12,801 nt of DNA from Kineosphaera sp039812485 (GTDB taxonomy: Bacteria; Actinomycetota; Actinomycetes; Actinomycetales; Dermatophilaceae): the NCBI GenBank assembly GCA_039812485.1, contig JBDIAP010000116.1:1-12801 (forward strand). Reading direction: 5' to 3'. The notes under the pieces were generated by a model that was not told where the DNA came from, made no database searches, and saw nothing but the letters and a program-made list of their open reading frames with translations. Made by a program: the position numbers and the translations under genes. Numbering within the stretch: the first letter of the stretch is position 1; each line of letters begins with the position of its first letter. This document shows, piece by piece, positions 1 through 7,419 of the stretch.

Positions 1-135
1 GAGGCGCTTCGCCTGCCGGCGCGCCCCGCTCGGTCGCCCCCCTCGCCCGCCGCCCCCCTCATCGGCCCACCGGCCCCGCTCGCCCGCCCGCTTGCCCGCC
101 CCGGCTCGCCCGCCGTCACGGCGTGGCCGCCAGGC
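1..135. other. C-rich non-coding stretch downstream of purL, with G-quadruplex-type motifs on the minus strand
   Basis: No convincing coding sequence lies here. The plus strand is dominated by C-runs broken by single G or short loops, so the purL transcript (minus) strand is G-rich. Two stretches fit the four-G-tract pattern with loops of 1-7 nt: tracts at 83-85, 87-89, 95-97 and 99-102 (loops 1, 5, 1) and tracts at 37-42, 46-48, 53-58 and 66-68 (loops 3, 4, 7). A small perfect inverted repeat, GCCGTCACGGC, sits at 112-122. The window edge cuts whatever gene lies further left. Confidence 0.5.
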
Positions 136-155
136 GAGACGACCTCGTCTCAGCC
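133..155 (-). terminator. Stem-loop overlapping the purL stop codon, possible terminator
   Basis: GAGACGA (136-142) and TCGTCTC (145-151) are perfect complements around a 2-nt CC (a 6-bp stem with a 4-nt loop is more realistic), extended by GGC (133-135) with GCC (153-155) across one bulged A. The stem includes the purL stop codon (150-152). No U-tract follows, so intrinsic termination is uncertain, although high-GC actinobacteria often lack one. Confidence 0.3.
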
Positions 156-3100
156 CACCCAGACCCGTGCGTTGCGGAACATCCGCAGCCACGGGCTCGC
201 GTGCTCGATCGGCGCGTCGGTCCACGACAGTTGGGCGTTGCGCTGGACGCGTTCGGGGTGCGGCATCATCGCCGTGAACCGGCCATCGGGCGTGGTCACA
301 GCGGTGAGGCCGCCGGGCGAGCCGTTGGGGTTCGCCGGGTAGGTCGTGGCCGGTCCGCCGTGGGAGTCGACATACCGCATCGCCCCGAGCACACTCGCTG
401 CGTCGCCCCGGGCGGAGAAGTCGGCGCGGCCCTCGCCGTGCGCGACCGCGATCGGCAGGATCGAGCCGGCCATGCCGCCGAAGAACACCGATGGGCTCGG
501 CAGCACCTCGACGAGCGAGAGCCGAGCCTCATACTGCTCCGAGATGTTTCCCGTGAAACGTGGCCACGCGTCGGCGCCGGGGATGAGGTCGGCGAGGGCC
601 GCGAACATCTGGCAGCCGTTGCAGATGCCGAGCCCGAACGTGTCGGGGCGCGTGAAGAACTCGCCGAAGGCGTCGGTGAGCCGGGGGTTGAAGAGCACCG
701 ATCGCGCCCACCCCTCCCCGGCCCCGAGCGTGTCGCCGTACGAGAATCCGCCGCACGCGACGAGCCCGACGGCGTCGGCGAGGTCGAAGCGACCGGCCTG
801 CAGATCGGTCATGTGCACGTCGTAGGCGTCGAAGCCCGCCCGGTCGAACGCGAACGCCGTCTCGACGTGGGAGTTGACGCCCTGCTCGCGCAGGATCGCG
901 ACCTTGGGCCGCGCTCCGAGCGACACGTAGGGAGCGGCGACATCGTCCACGGGGTCGAAGCTCGGCGCGACGCGCAGCCCGGCGTCGTCGTCGGCGCCGA
1001 CGCCAGCGTGTTCCTCGTCGGCGCAGTCGGGGTTGTCGCGCAGTCGAGCGATGCGCCACGACACCTCGTCCCACGCCTGGGCGAGGTCGCGCAGCGACTC
1101 GTCGAGGGTGACAGCACCCGCGCTGACGCGCACCCGCCGCTCGCCGTTGGTGGCGCCGATCGGGCTGGTCAGGGCGCCGAGCCCGTGGCGCTCGAGGATC
1201 GCGCGAGCCTCCTCGACCCGCCCGCTCGGCACGCCGAGCACGACCCCGAGCTCCTCGGCGAAGAGCGCCGCGACCCCGCCGACGTGGGCGTCGACCCCGA
1301 CGGCCCCGGCGAAGGCGAGCTCGCACAGCGCCGCCCACAGCCCCCCGTCCGACCGGTCGTGGTAGGAGGTGACAAGCCCCGCCGCCCGCAGCTCGGTCAG
1401 CGCGCCGGCGAGGGCCACGAGCCGCCCGGGCTCGTCGAGATCCGGCACGGCACCGCCGAACTCGCCACGCACCTGCGCGAGCATCGACCCGCCGAGCCGG
1501 TCGGCTCCGGCGCCGAGGTCGACGAGCAGCAGCGCGCTGTCGGGCCGCAGCTGCGGCGTCAGCGTGCCGCGCACGTCGGGCAGCGACGCGAACGCCGAGA
1601 CGACGAGCGACACCGGCGAGGTGACCTGCCGCGGCTGCCCGTCGGCGTCGCTCCAGCGGGTGCGCATCGACAGCGAGTCCTTGCCGACCGGCACCGAGAT
1701 GCCCAGCGCGGGGCACAGCTCCATCGCGACGGCCTGCACCGTGTCGTAGAGCGCCGCGTCCTCCCCCGGCTCGCCGCACGCGGCCATCCAGTTGCACGAC
1801 AGCTTGACGCGGCCGAAGACCTCCGGCGTCACGGGCGCGGCGAGCAGGTTGGTCAGCGCCTCGCCGACGGCCATCCGCCCCGAGGCGGGCGCGTCGACCG
1901 CCGCGAGCGGCATGCGCTCACCGCTGGCCATCGCCTGCCCGGCCAGCCCCACGTAGTCCGACAACGTCACCGCGACGTCCGCGACCGGCACTTGCCACGG
2001 GCCGACCATCTGGTCACGGTGGCTCAGGCCGCCGACCGTGCGGTCGCCGATCGTGATGAGGAAGCGCTTGGAGGCGACGCTCGGGTGGCGCAGCACGGCA
2101 TACGCGGCGTCGCGCAGGGCGTCGCCGCCGAGAGCGGACACGTCGAGGTCGGGCGTCGAGCGCGCGATGCGATGCACGTCGCGGGTCATCCGCGGCGGTT
2201 TGCCGAGCAGCACCTCCATCGGCATGTCGATGGGGTCGTCCTGCGGCAGCTGTCCCGAATCGGGTCCGGCGACGGCGCCGTCCCCCGCGTCGTCCCCCGC
2301 GTCGTCCCCCGGGGCGTCGCCCGGGACGAGCCGCAGCCGACCGTCGCCCGACGCGGTGCCGACCACGGCATACGGGCAGCGCTCCCGCTCGCACAGCGCC
2401 GCGAAGGCCGGCAGCGACTCCGGCGCGATCGCCAGCACGTAGCGCTCCTGGCTCTCGTTGCACCAGATCTCCTTGGGCGCCAGCCCCGACTCCTCCAACG
2501 GCACGGCGCTCAGCTCGAAGCGCGCCCCGAGCCCGGCGTCGTCGACGAGCTCGGGGAACGCGTTGCTCAGTCCGCCGGCGCCGACGTCGTGGATGGCCAG
2601 GATCGGGTTGTCGGCGCCCAGGGCCGCGCAGTGGTTGATGACCTCCTGTGCGCGGCGCTCCATCTCGGGGTTGCCGCGCTGCACGGAGTCGAAGTCGAGC
2701 TCGGCGGCGTTGACCCCGGCGGCCATCGAGCTCGCCGCGCCGCCGCCCATGCCGATGCGCATGCCCGGACCGCCGAGCTGGATGAGCAGCGAGCCGGGCT
2801 CGAAGGCGATCTTCTCGGTCATCGCCGCGCTGATCGAGCCCAGCCCGCCGGCGCTCATGATCGGCTTGTGATAGCCGCGGCGCACCCCGTCGACGGTCTG
2901 CTCGTAGACGCGGAAGAAGCCGCCGAGCCCCGGCCTCCCGAACTCGTTGTTGAAGGCCGCCGCTCCGATCGGGCCCTCGATCATGATGTCCAGGGGCGTC
3001 GCGAGATGCCCTGGGGCGCCGTACGGATCGGCCTCCCAGGGCTCGTTCGTGCCGGGCAGGTGCAGGTTGGAGACGACGAAGCCGGTGAGCCCCGCCTTGG

Positions 3101-4139
3101 GCGCCGAGCCGCGGCCGGTGGCGCCCTCGTCGCGGATCTCGCCGCCCGCGCCGGTCGCCGCGCCCGGGAAGGGCGAGATCGCCGTCGGGTGGTTGTGCGT
3201 CTCGACCTTCATGAGCACGTGCACGTCGTCGGCCCGCTCGACATACCGGCCGGGGGCGCTGGATCGCCCCGACTCGCCGGCCTCGGGCAGCCAGCGCACG
3301 ACCGGCCCGCCGGCCATGATCGAGGCGTTGTCCTTGTAGGCGACGATCGTGCCGCGCTCGGGTCCGCCGGCGACGGCCTCGGTGTGCCGGATCATGCCGA
3401 AGAGACTGCTGGTCTGCGGCTGGGAGTCGATGACGAAGTCGGCGTTGAAGATCTTGTGCCGGCAGTGCTCGGAGTTGGCCTGGGCGAACATCATGAGCTC
3501 GACGTCGGTCGGGTTGCGCCCCAGACCCGTGAACGCCTCGACGAGATAGTCGATCTCGTCCCCCGACAGCGCCAGCCCGTAGGCGGTGTCGGCCGCCACG
3601 AGCGCCTCCCGCCCGTGGCCGAGCACGTCGACGTGCTCCATCGGCTCGGCGTCGCGCTCGGCGAAGAGCGCCGCGGCGGCCTCGCGGGTGGCCCAGGCGG
3701 TCTGGGTCATGCGGTCGTGCAGCACGGCGGCGCACGCGTCCCACTCGGCCTCGGTCAGCGGTGCGTCGAGCGCGAGCCGGTATTCGGTGACGCGCTCGAC
3801 CCGGTGGATGGCGATGCCGCAGTTGTGCACGATGTCGGTCGCCTTGCTGGCCCACGGGCTGATCGTGCCCAGCCGCGGGGCCACGACGACGAGGGCGTCG
3901 GCCGCCGGGGCGGGTGCCGGCTCGACATACGCGGGCCCGTAGTCGAGGATCCGCGCGACGGCCTCGGCGTCGACCGCGCCCAGGGGCTCCTCGACGCCCA
4001 CCCAGTGGACGTAGCGCGCCGACACCCCGCTCACCTGGGGCGCGACGCCCCGCAGTCGCTGCAGCAGCGCGCGGGCGCGGAAATCGGAGAGGGCGCAGCC
4101 GCCCGGGATGGTGGTCAACACGATGTCGTGCGCAGCCAT
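150..4139 (-). CDS. purL: Phosphoribosylformylglycinamidine synthase, single-chain type (FGAM synthase)
   Basis: This 1329-residue cytosolic enzyme catalyses step 4 of purine synthesis: FGAR + glutamine + ATP to FGAM + glutamate + ADP. It aligns end to end with the large PurL of E. coli. It has an N-terminal PurS-like region (about 1-150), synthetase halves with the KVETHNHPTA signature near residue 316, a glycine-rich RIGMGGGAASS segment near 460 and CNESQERY near 560. The C-terminal class-I glutaminase domain begins near 1045, with nucleophile Cys1173 in GICNGCQ and His1294/Glu1296 in MPHPER. The ATG at 4139 matches the family N-terminus and has AGGAG (4150-4154) 10 nt upstream. A short Asp/Gly-rich insertion near residue 612 comes from 12-bp repeats. 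Typical actinobacteria carry split PurS/PurQ/PurL, so the fused form is unusual. It is transcribed alone, divergent from the ABM gene. Confidence 0.98.
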   Translation of the reverse strand: MAAHDIVLTTIPGGCALSDFRARALLQRLRGVAPQVSGVSARYVHWVGVEEPLGAVDAEAVARILDYGPAYVEPAPAPAADALVVVAPRLGTISPWASKATDIVHNCGIAIHRVERVTEYRLALDAPLTEAEWDACAAVLHDRMTQTAWATREAAAALFAERDAEPMEHVDVLGHGREALVAADTAYGLALSGDEIDYLVEAFTGLGRNPTDVELMMFAQANSEHCRHKIFNADFVIDSQPQTSSLFGMIRHTEAVAGGPERGTIVAYKDNASIMAGGPVVRWLPEAGESGRSSAPGRYVERADDVHVLMKVETHNHPTAISPFPGAATGAGGEIRDEGATGRGSAPKAGLTGFVVSNLHLPGTNEPWEADPYGAPGHLATPLDIMIEGPIGAAAFNNEFGRPGLGGFFRVYEQTVDGVRRGYHKPIMSAGGLGSISAAMTEKIAFEPGSLLIQLGGPGMRIGMGGGAASSMAAGVNAAELDFDSVQRGNPEMERRAQEVINHCAALGADNPILAIHDVGAGGLSNAFPELVDDAGLGARFELSAVPLEESGLAPKEIWCNESQERYVLAIAPESLPAFAALCERERCPYAVVGTASGDGRLRLVPGDAPGDDAGDDAGDGAVAGPDSGQLPQDDPIDMPMEVLLGKPPRMTRDVHRIARSTPDLDVSALGGDALRDAAYAVLRHPSVASKRFLITIGDRTVGGLSHRDQMVGPWQVPVADVAVTLSDYVGLAGQAMASGERMPLAAVDAPASGRMAVGEALTNLLAAPVTPEVFGRVKLSCNWMAACGEPGEDAALYDTVQAVAMELCPALGISVPVGKDSLSMRTRWSDADGQPRQVTSPVSLVVSAFASLPDVRGTLTPQLRPDSALLLVDLGAGADRLGGSMLAQVRGEFGGAVPDLDEPGRLVALAGALTELRAAGLVTSYHDRSDGGLWAALCELAFAGAVGVDAHVGGVAALFAEELGVVLGVPSGRVEEARAILERHGLGALTSPIGATNGERRVRVSAGAVTLDESLRDLAQAWDEVSWRIARLRDNPDCADEEHAGVGADDDAGLRVAPSFDPVDDVAAPYVSLGARPKVAILREQGVNSHVETAFAFDRAGFDAYDVHMTDLQAGRFDLADAVGLVACGGFSYGDTLGAGEGWARSVLFNPRLTDAFGEFFTRPDTFGLGICNGCQMFAALADLIPGADAWPRFTGNISEQYEARLSLVEVLPSPSVFFGGMAGSILPIAVAHGEGRADFSARGDAASVLGAMRYVDSHGGPATTYPANPNGSPGGLTAVTTPDGRFTAMMPHPERVQRNAQLSWTDAPIEHASPWLRMFRNARVWVG
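2280..2315 (-). repeat. Three 12-bp tandem repeats inside purL encoding an acidic linker
   Basis: On the plus strand the unit GTCCCCCGCGTC occurs at 2280-2291 and 2292-2303, and a degenerate copy at 2304-2315. In the purL frame it gives a GDDAGDDAGDG-type segment. The E. coli enzyme has a shorter, non-repetitive linker here, just before the motif aligned with IDLPLDVLLGK. The repeat keeps the reading frame, so copy-number change would only lengthen the linker. Confidence 0.7.
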
Positions 4140-4180
4140 GACGTGCGGGCTCCTGGGGGCAGCGGCAGGGATCGGCCCTC

Positions 4181-4186
4181 AGGCTA
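4181..4186 (-). promoter_or_regulatory. Candidate -10 element for purL
   Basis: Read on the minus strand, this is TAGCCT, fitting the actinobacterial TANNNT -10 pattern. Transcription starting about 7 nt downstream would give a leader of roughly 35 nt containing the AGGAG ribosome site at 4150-4154. No clear -35 hexamer is visible. This is inferred from pattern and spacing only. Confidence 0.3.
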
Positions 4187-4333
4187 CGCGACGGCACAGG
4201 ACGGGCCGGCGCTCACCGGTTGAGCTCGAGGCCGCGGCCGCTCGGCGGCTCATCCGTCGTTCCGTGCCTGATCGCGACATGGTCAGGACCTCAGGCCCGC
4301 CCCGGCAGACCGATCTCACGCCAGGCTGGGGGC

Positions 4334-4636
4334 ATGACGACCTTCTACGCCGAGTTCACCGCCGCCGCCGGACGCGAGGACGATGTCGCTCGACTCGTCG
4401 CCGACTACTCACTGGCCACGCGCGCCGAGGAGGGCTGCCTCGTCTTCGAGCCCTACGTCGAGCGCGACCGGCCGCGCCGCTACTTCATCTACGAGGTGTT
4501 CGCCGACGAGCAAGGCTTCGCCGACCACGTGAGCTCGCCGCACGGGATCACGTTCAACACCGAGCTCGGCAACTACATCGAGGAGGACGCCTCGCGACTG
4601 AAGTTCCTCACCCGCCCCGACGGCAGCGACGACTGA
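4334..4636 (+). CDS. ABM-domain (antibiotic biosynthesis monooxygenase-like) protein, copy 1
   Basis: This 100-residue protein begins MTTFYAEFTAAAG and carries the core FEPYVERD..RRYFIYEV.AD...FADH, typical of the dimeric ferredoxin-like ABM/YgiN fold. Members include cofactor-free quinol monooxygenases, polyketide-tailoring oxygenases and heme-degrading relatives, so the substrate cannot be named. His65 in FADH and the EPYVERD strand are shared with the second copy at 10441-10743; the two align over all 100 residues without gaps, about 57% identical by my count. The ATG at 4334 fits the family start; a G-rich segment (GGCTGGGGG) just upstream is a weak ribosome site. It is divergent from purL across about 194 bp and is followed by a strong hairpin at 4706-4739. 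Cytosolic, with no signal peptide. Confidence 0.9.
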   Translation: MTTFYAEFTAAAGREDDVARLVADYSLATRAEEGCLVFEPYVERDRPRRYFIYEVFADEQGFADHVSSPHGITFNTELGNYIEEDASRLKFLTRPDGSDD

Positions 4637-4705
4637 CCCACTCGTCGGACTCCCGACACGCTGACCCGCACGGACACCGTCAGTCACCACCTCGACACGT
4701 CAGGC

Positions 4706-4739
4706 TCGACCCCGACGGCACCAACGCCGTCGGGGTCGA
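4706..4739 (+). terminator. Perfect 14-bp hairpin after ABM copy 1
   Basis: The arms 4706-4719 and 4726-4739 are perfect complements (TCGACCCCGACGGC on the left) around the 6-nt loop ACCAAC. The stem lies about 70 nt past the ABM stop codon and is very G+C-rich. No T-run follows on either strand, so it resembles the U-tract-less terminators or mRNA-end stabilisers of high-GC actinobacteria. Confidence 0.7.
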
Positions 4740-4764
4740 TGCTGTGCTGCCGGGGTGGCGGCTG

Positions 4765-4785
4765 ATGCACCACCATGTGGTGCAT
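4765..4785. promoter_or_regulatory. Inverted repeat, 9-bp arms, probable operator at the start of the 172-residue gene
   Basis: ATGCACCAC (4765-4773) and GTGGTGCAT (4777-4785) are perfect complements separated by CAT. The element overlaps the first possible start codon (ATG 4775) of the following gene and contains the second (ATG 4784). Its compact dyad symmetry looks like a DNA-binding site rather than a terminator. The binding protein is unknown. Similar A/T-poor dyads are used by antitoxin-type and GntR-type regulators, but no such gene is adjacent here. Confidence 0.5.
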
Positions 4786-5293
4786 GCGTGCACGACCAGC
4801 CGTCGCCGAACGCCTTCTGACGGCCGCGCTCGTCGATCTCGGCGATTCGTTGGAGCATCTGGGCGAGGCGACCTTCTCGACCGATGAGCCGAGCAAGGCC
4901 GTGTGCGCGTCGCCGGACCTCCTCGACGGCTACGTCGCCGCCGACGCTCGGGACCGCTATCTCACGGCCGGCAAGCGCGCGATCGACGTGCGCTGGGGCG
5001 AGCTGCTCTACGACCTGGCGTCGTCCGCGTTCTCCCCATGGGGCAGCTCCTACCCCGCGTCGTCCGTCGCACTCGTCGCCATCCTGCGTTGCGCCACCGA
5101 CGAGGCGCACGTCATCGTCCGCGCCGATGGTGTTCATATCTTCCAATTCCCTTATGCGACATGGCCTTCCGGCATCCATGCGGGCGCGTGGGACGTCATC
5201 TGCGCCCTGGTCCACGAGGCGCCCCACGGGCGCGTCCACCGATGCTCCGCGGACGGATGGGGCTCGCGAGGCCCCACGGGCCGGGACCGGTAG
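4775..5293 (+). CDS. Hypothetical protein, 172 residues, unrecognised
   Basis: I do not recognise a family. Third codon positions are mostly G or C throughout this frame, and the sequence contains plausible amphipathic and hydrophobic segments (LYDLASSAFSPWG, SSVALVAILRCA, IHAGAWDVICALVHEA), which supports real coding rather than a shadow frame. A conserved-looking core is GYVAADARDRYLTAGKRAIDVRWGELLYDLA (about residues 52-82). There is no signal peptide or clear transmembrane helix. The stretch around residues 119-132 uses more A/T-ending codons (GAT GGT GTT CAT), and the last 25 residues are Arg/Gly-rich and low in secondary-structure signal, so the 3' end may be eroded. The start is ATG 4775 or ATG 4784, both inside the palindrome at 4765-4785; no ribosome site is evident. 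It stands alone between the ABM gene and the AsnB-like gene on the same strand. Confidence 0.55.
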   Translation: MWCMRARPAVAERLLTAALVDLGDSLEHLGEATFSTDEPSKAVCASPDLLDGYVAADARDRYLTAGKRAIDVRWGELLYDLASSAFSPWGSSYPASSVALVAILRCATDEAHVIVRADGVHIFQFPYATWPSGIHAGAWDVICALVHEAPHGRVHRCSADGWGSRGPTGRDR

Positions 5294-5469
5294 GGCACCG
5301 TCGACGTCGTGCCACGACTCTCCGAGACCGTGCCGGCCCGCTGACCTGGGGATTCGCAAGCCGAACTCTCCCCGGTCGGTCGGACATGCGCGCCGTCCGC
5401 GGAGGCCGCCACCTGGCGACGGGGCCCGGCGGCGAGCACCGCGGTCGGCCCCGGCAGCCCGATTCCGCC

Positions 5470-5475
5470 TACCCT
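5470..5475 (+). promoter_or_regulatory. Candidate -10 element for the AsnB-like gene
   Basis: TACCCT matches TANNNT. A start site about 7 nt downstream would give a leader of about 27 nt containing GGGAGGG and GAAAGGG (5494-5500, 8 nt before the ATG). No good -35 sequence is visible. The remainder of the 215-bp gap (5294-5508) shows only a weak GGCAC/GTGCC stem (5294-5298 with 5309-5313) just after the previous stop. Confidence 0.3.
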
Positions 5476-5508
5476 GGAAGGCGGGGAGGGACCGAAAGGG
5501 CTTGTGGG

Positions 5509-7419
5509 ATGCAGACTTTCGTGGCGTTCGCGGGGGCAGCGCGCGCCGATGTCGATGATGCGGTGGCGCGCGTCGAGGCGCGCTATGCCGCCCGCTGCGC
5601 TGCGCCGCCGACGCGTCACGAGGCGCTCGGGGCCACCGCGGGCATCGTGCTCTGGCAGGGCCCGGCCGTGTCGCGCTGGCCCAGTTGGGTGCGCGAAGGC
5701 CAGACATGTGTCGCCTCGCTCTACGCGCCGCTGGGCTACGAGCGGGTCGTCGCCCCCGAGCCGCTGGCCACCGCACCGCTGCGACTGGCCGACGCGTTGC
5801 GCCGCAGGCCGGCCGCGATCGAGGAACTGTGCCCTCCGTTCGTCAGCGCGCGGCTCGAGGTGGCGGCCGACCGGCTCACCCTGCACACCGACGCCCTCGG
5901 CGTGGGGCGGCTCTTCGAGGTGCGCACCGCGACCGGCTGGGTGTGGAGCAACCGGCCGGAGGCGGCGCTCGCCTTCGCCGGCATGCCCGCCCGCGCCGAC
6001 GAGGTCGGCTGGCAGCACATCGCGGTCGCCGACGAGCTCTTCGGCGAGGTGACCGCCTACGAGGGCGTGACGGCGGTCGACGCCGCGACGACGATCACCT
6101 GGGACGGGCGCGTCGGGCGCCGCACCGTGCAGGCGGTCGACACCGTCGCCTCTTGGTCCTGCGCCTACCCCGGGCAGCAGGCCCGCGATCTCATCGACTC
6201 CGCAGCACACGATCTCGAGGCGGTCGCGCACTCGGTCGCGCGTCTCCACCCCGATCGGCCCGTCGTCGACCTCACCGGCGGTCGCGACTCGCGGCTCGTG
6301 GCGGCGGCGTTCCTCGCCTCGGGTGTCGACGTCACGCTGCACACCCACGACGCCCTGCCCGCCGACCTCGAGGTCGCGCGCGAGCTCGTCGGGCTGCTGC
6401 CCGCCGCCCAGCGGGAGGGCATCGAGCACCGCGTCGAACACGTCGCCGGCGGCGGCGTCGCGACACCCCGTCCGTGGGCGGCGCTGGCGTCGGCGGCGGG
6501 ATGGCACGCCTTCGCCGAGGGCCTGCGCCCGTTCAGCTACCTGCACTATCCGCCTCCCGAACACCTCGACGCCCCACGACCGCTCGCGATCGGCGGCGCC
6601 GGCGGGGAGGTCGCGCACGGCTACTACTACCCCCGCGACCTCGTCGCCCTGCGGCGGCTGCCAGAGGGGGCGATGCTCGAGGCCTTCGCCGAGTCGATCG
6701 TCACCCGTCACGCGCCCACCCCCGGCGCGCACGCCGACGCCCGGGCCGTCGTGCGCGGGCGGATCACGGCGACGCTGCGCGACATCGCAGCCCGCGGCCA
6801 CCGCGACGCGGCCGTGCTCGACGTCTTCTACCTGCGCGAGCGCATCCGCCGTTGGGGCTCGACGGGCGAGCGGCCCGGGGTGGTCTCGCCCCTGCTCGCG
6901 ACGAGCTTCATGCGTGCCTGCCTGGCCCTGACACCGGAGCAGCGCACCGCCAACGTGCTGCACCGCGAGCTGACGCGGCGGCTCGCGCCGCGCTGGGCCG
7001 AGGTGGCCTACTACCCGGCCGAGCGCGGCGCGGCGCAGCCCACGCGCCCGGTGCCCCGCGTCGTGCGGGTCGGCGACGCCACCGACCGGCACCTCGTCAC
7101 CGCCCTGCTCGCGGACCGGGCGGCCTGGGCGGATCCGTTCGACGCCGCGATCGTCGACGAGCTGTGGCGCGCCAGTCTTGACGGCCGCACCGACGCCCGC
7201 CAGGAGCGGGCGCTGCGCGCCGCGGTCTGGCGCGGTGCCTTCACCGACCACCTCGACGCCATCGAGGGCCGGCCCCCGCGACGCCGGTCGCCCGCCCCGC
7301 GCACCCTCGCGCAGCGTCTGGCCCGCACGCCCGCGTGGGCCGCGTTGCGCGACACCCGACCCGGCGGCGTCATCCGCGCCGCGGCGGCCGCGGGACGGCG
7401 ACGGGGGTTCAGCCTGTGA
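5509..7419 (+). CDS. Asparagine-synthase-like protein without glutaminase Cys
   Basis: This 636-residue protein has the two-domain layout of the asparagine synthase family. An N-terminal Ntn-hydrolase-like region covers about 1-215 and a C-terminal ATP-pyrophosphatase-like domain about 225-600. The PP-loop appears as DLTGGRDSR (254-262) in place of the usual LSGGxDS, and a second motif, IGGAGGEVAHGYYY (361-374), aligns with the G.GGDE..GGY region of the family. The N-terminus is MQTF, so the Cys nucleophile that normally follows the start Met is absent and glutamine hydrolysis is not expected. Such members may use free ammonia or another amine, or form amides in cell-envelope or natural-product pathways; no such cluster is adjacent. 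The C-terminal 50 residues are Arg/Ala-rich. ATG 5509 is chosen because the family fold begins there; upstream extension in this frame is not protein-like. Its 3' end overlaps the convergent hydrolase by 11 bp. Confidence 0.85.
   Translation: MQTFVAFAGAARADVDDAVARVEARYAARCAAPPTRHEALGATAGIVLWQGPAVSRWPSWVREGQTCVASLYAPLGYERVVAPEPLATAPLRLADALRRRPAAIEELCPPFVSARLEVAADRLTLHTDALGVGRLFEVRTATGWVWSNRPEAALAFAGMPARADEVGWQHIAVADELFGEVTAYEGVTAVDAATTITWDGRVGRRTVQAVDTVASWSCAYPGQQARDLIDSAAHDLEAVAHSVARLHPDRPVVDLTGGRDSRLVAAAFLASGVDVTLHTHDALPADLEVARELVGLLPAAQREGIEHRVEHVAGGGVATPRPWAALASAAGWHAFAEGLRPFSYLHYPPPEHLDAPRPLAIGGAGGEVAHGYYYPRDLVALRRLPEGAMLEAFAESIVTRHAPTPGAHADARAVVRGRITATLRDIAARGHRDAAVLDVFYLRERIRRWGSTGERPGVVSPLLATSFMRACLALTPEQRTANVLHRELTRRLAPRWAEVAYYPAERGAAQPTRPVPRVVRVGDATDRHLVTALLADRAAWADPFDAAIVDELWRASLDGRTDARQERALRAAVWRGAFTDHLDAIEGRPPRRRSPAPRTLAQRLARTPAWAALRDTRPGGVIRAAAAAGRRRGFSL

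Noticed and set aside
123..4223. Very long plus-strand open frame (1366 residues) opposite purL
   Set aside because: It is the antisense shadow of purL. Its product is rich in Arg, His, Gly and Val with no domain pattern, while the minus-strand frame aligns throughout with PurL. Long shadow frames are expected where GC3 is very high.
4903..5508. N-terminal extension of the AsnB-like open frame
   Set aside because: This part is Arg/Pro-rich and overlaps the better 172-residue frame. The family fold begins at 5509, where a ribosome-site-like GAAAGGG lies 8 nt upstream.
4700..5776. Minus-strand frames across the 4.7-5.8 kb region
   Set aside because: They are Arg/Ala/Pro-rich without motifs. 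The plus-strand 172-residue frame has the better codon bias, though its reality is only moderately supported.
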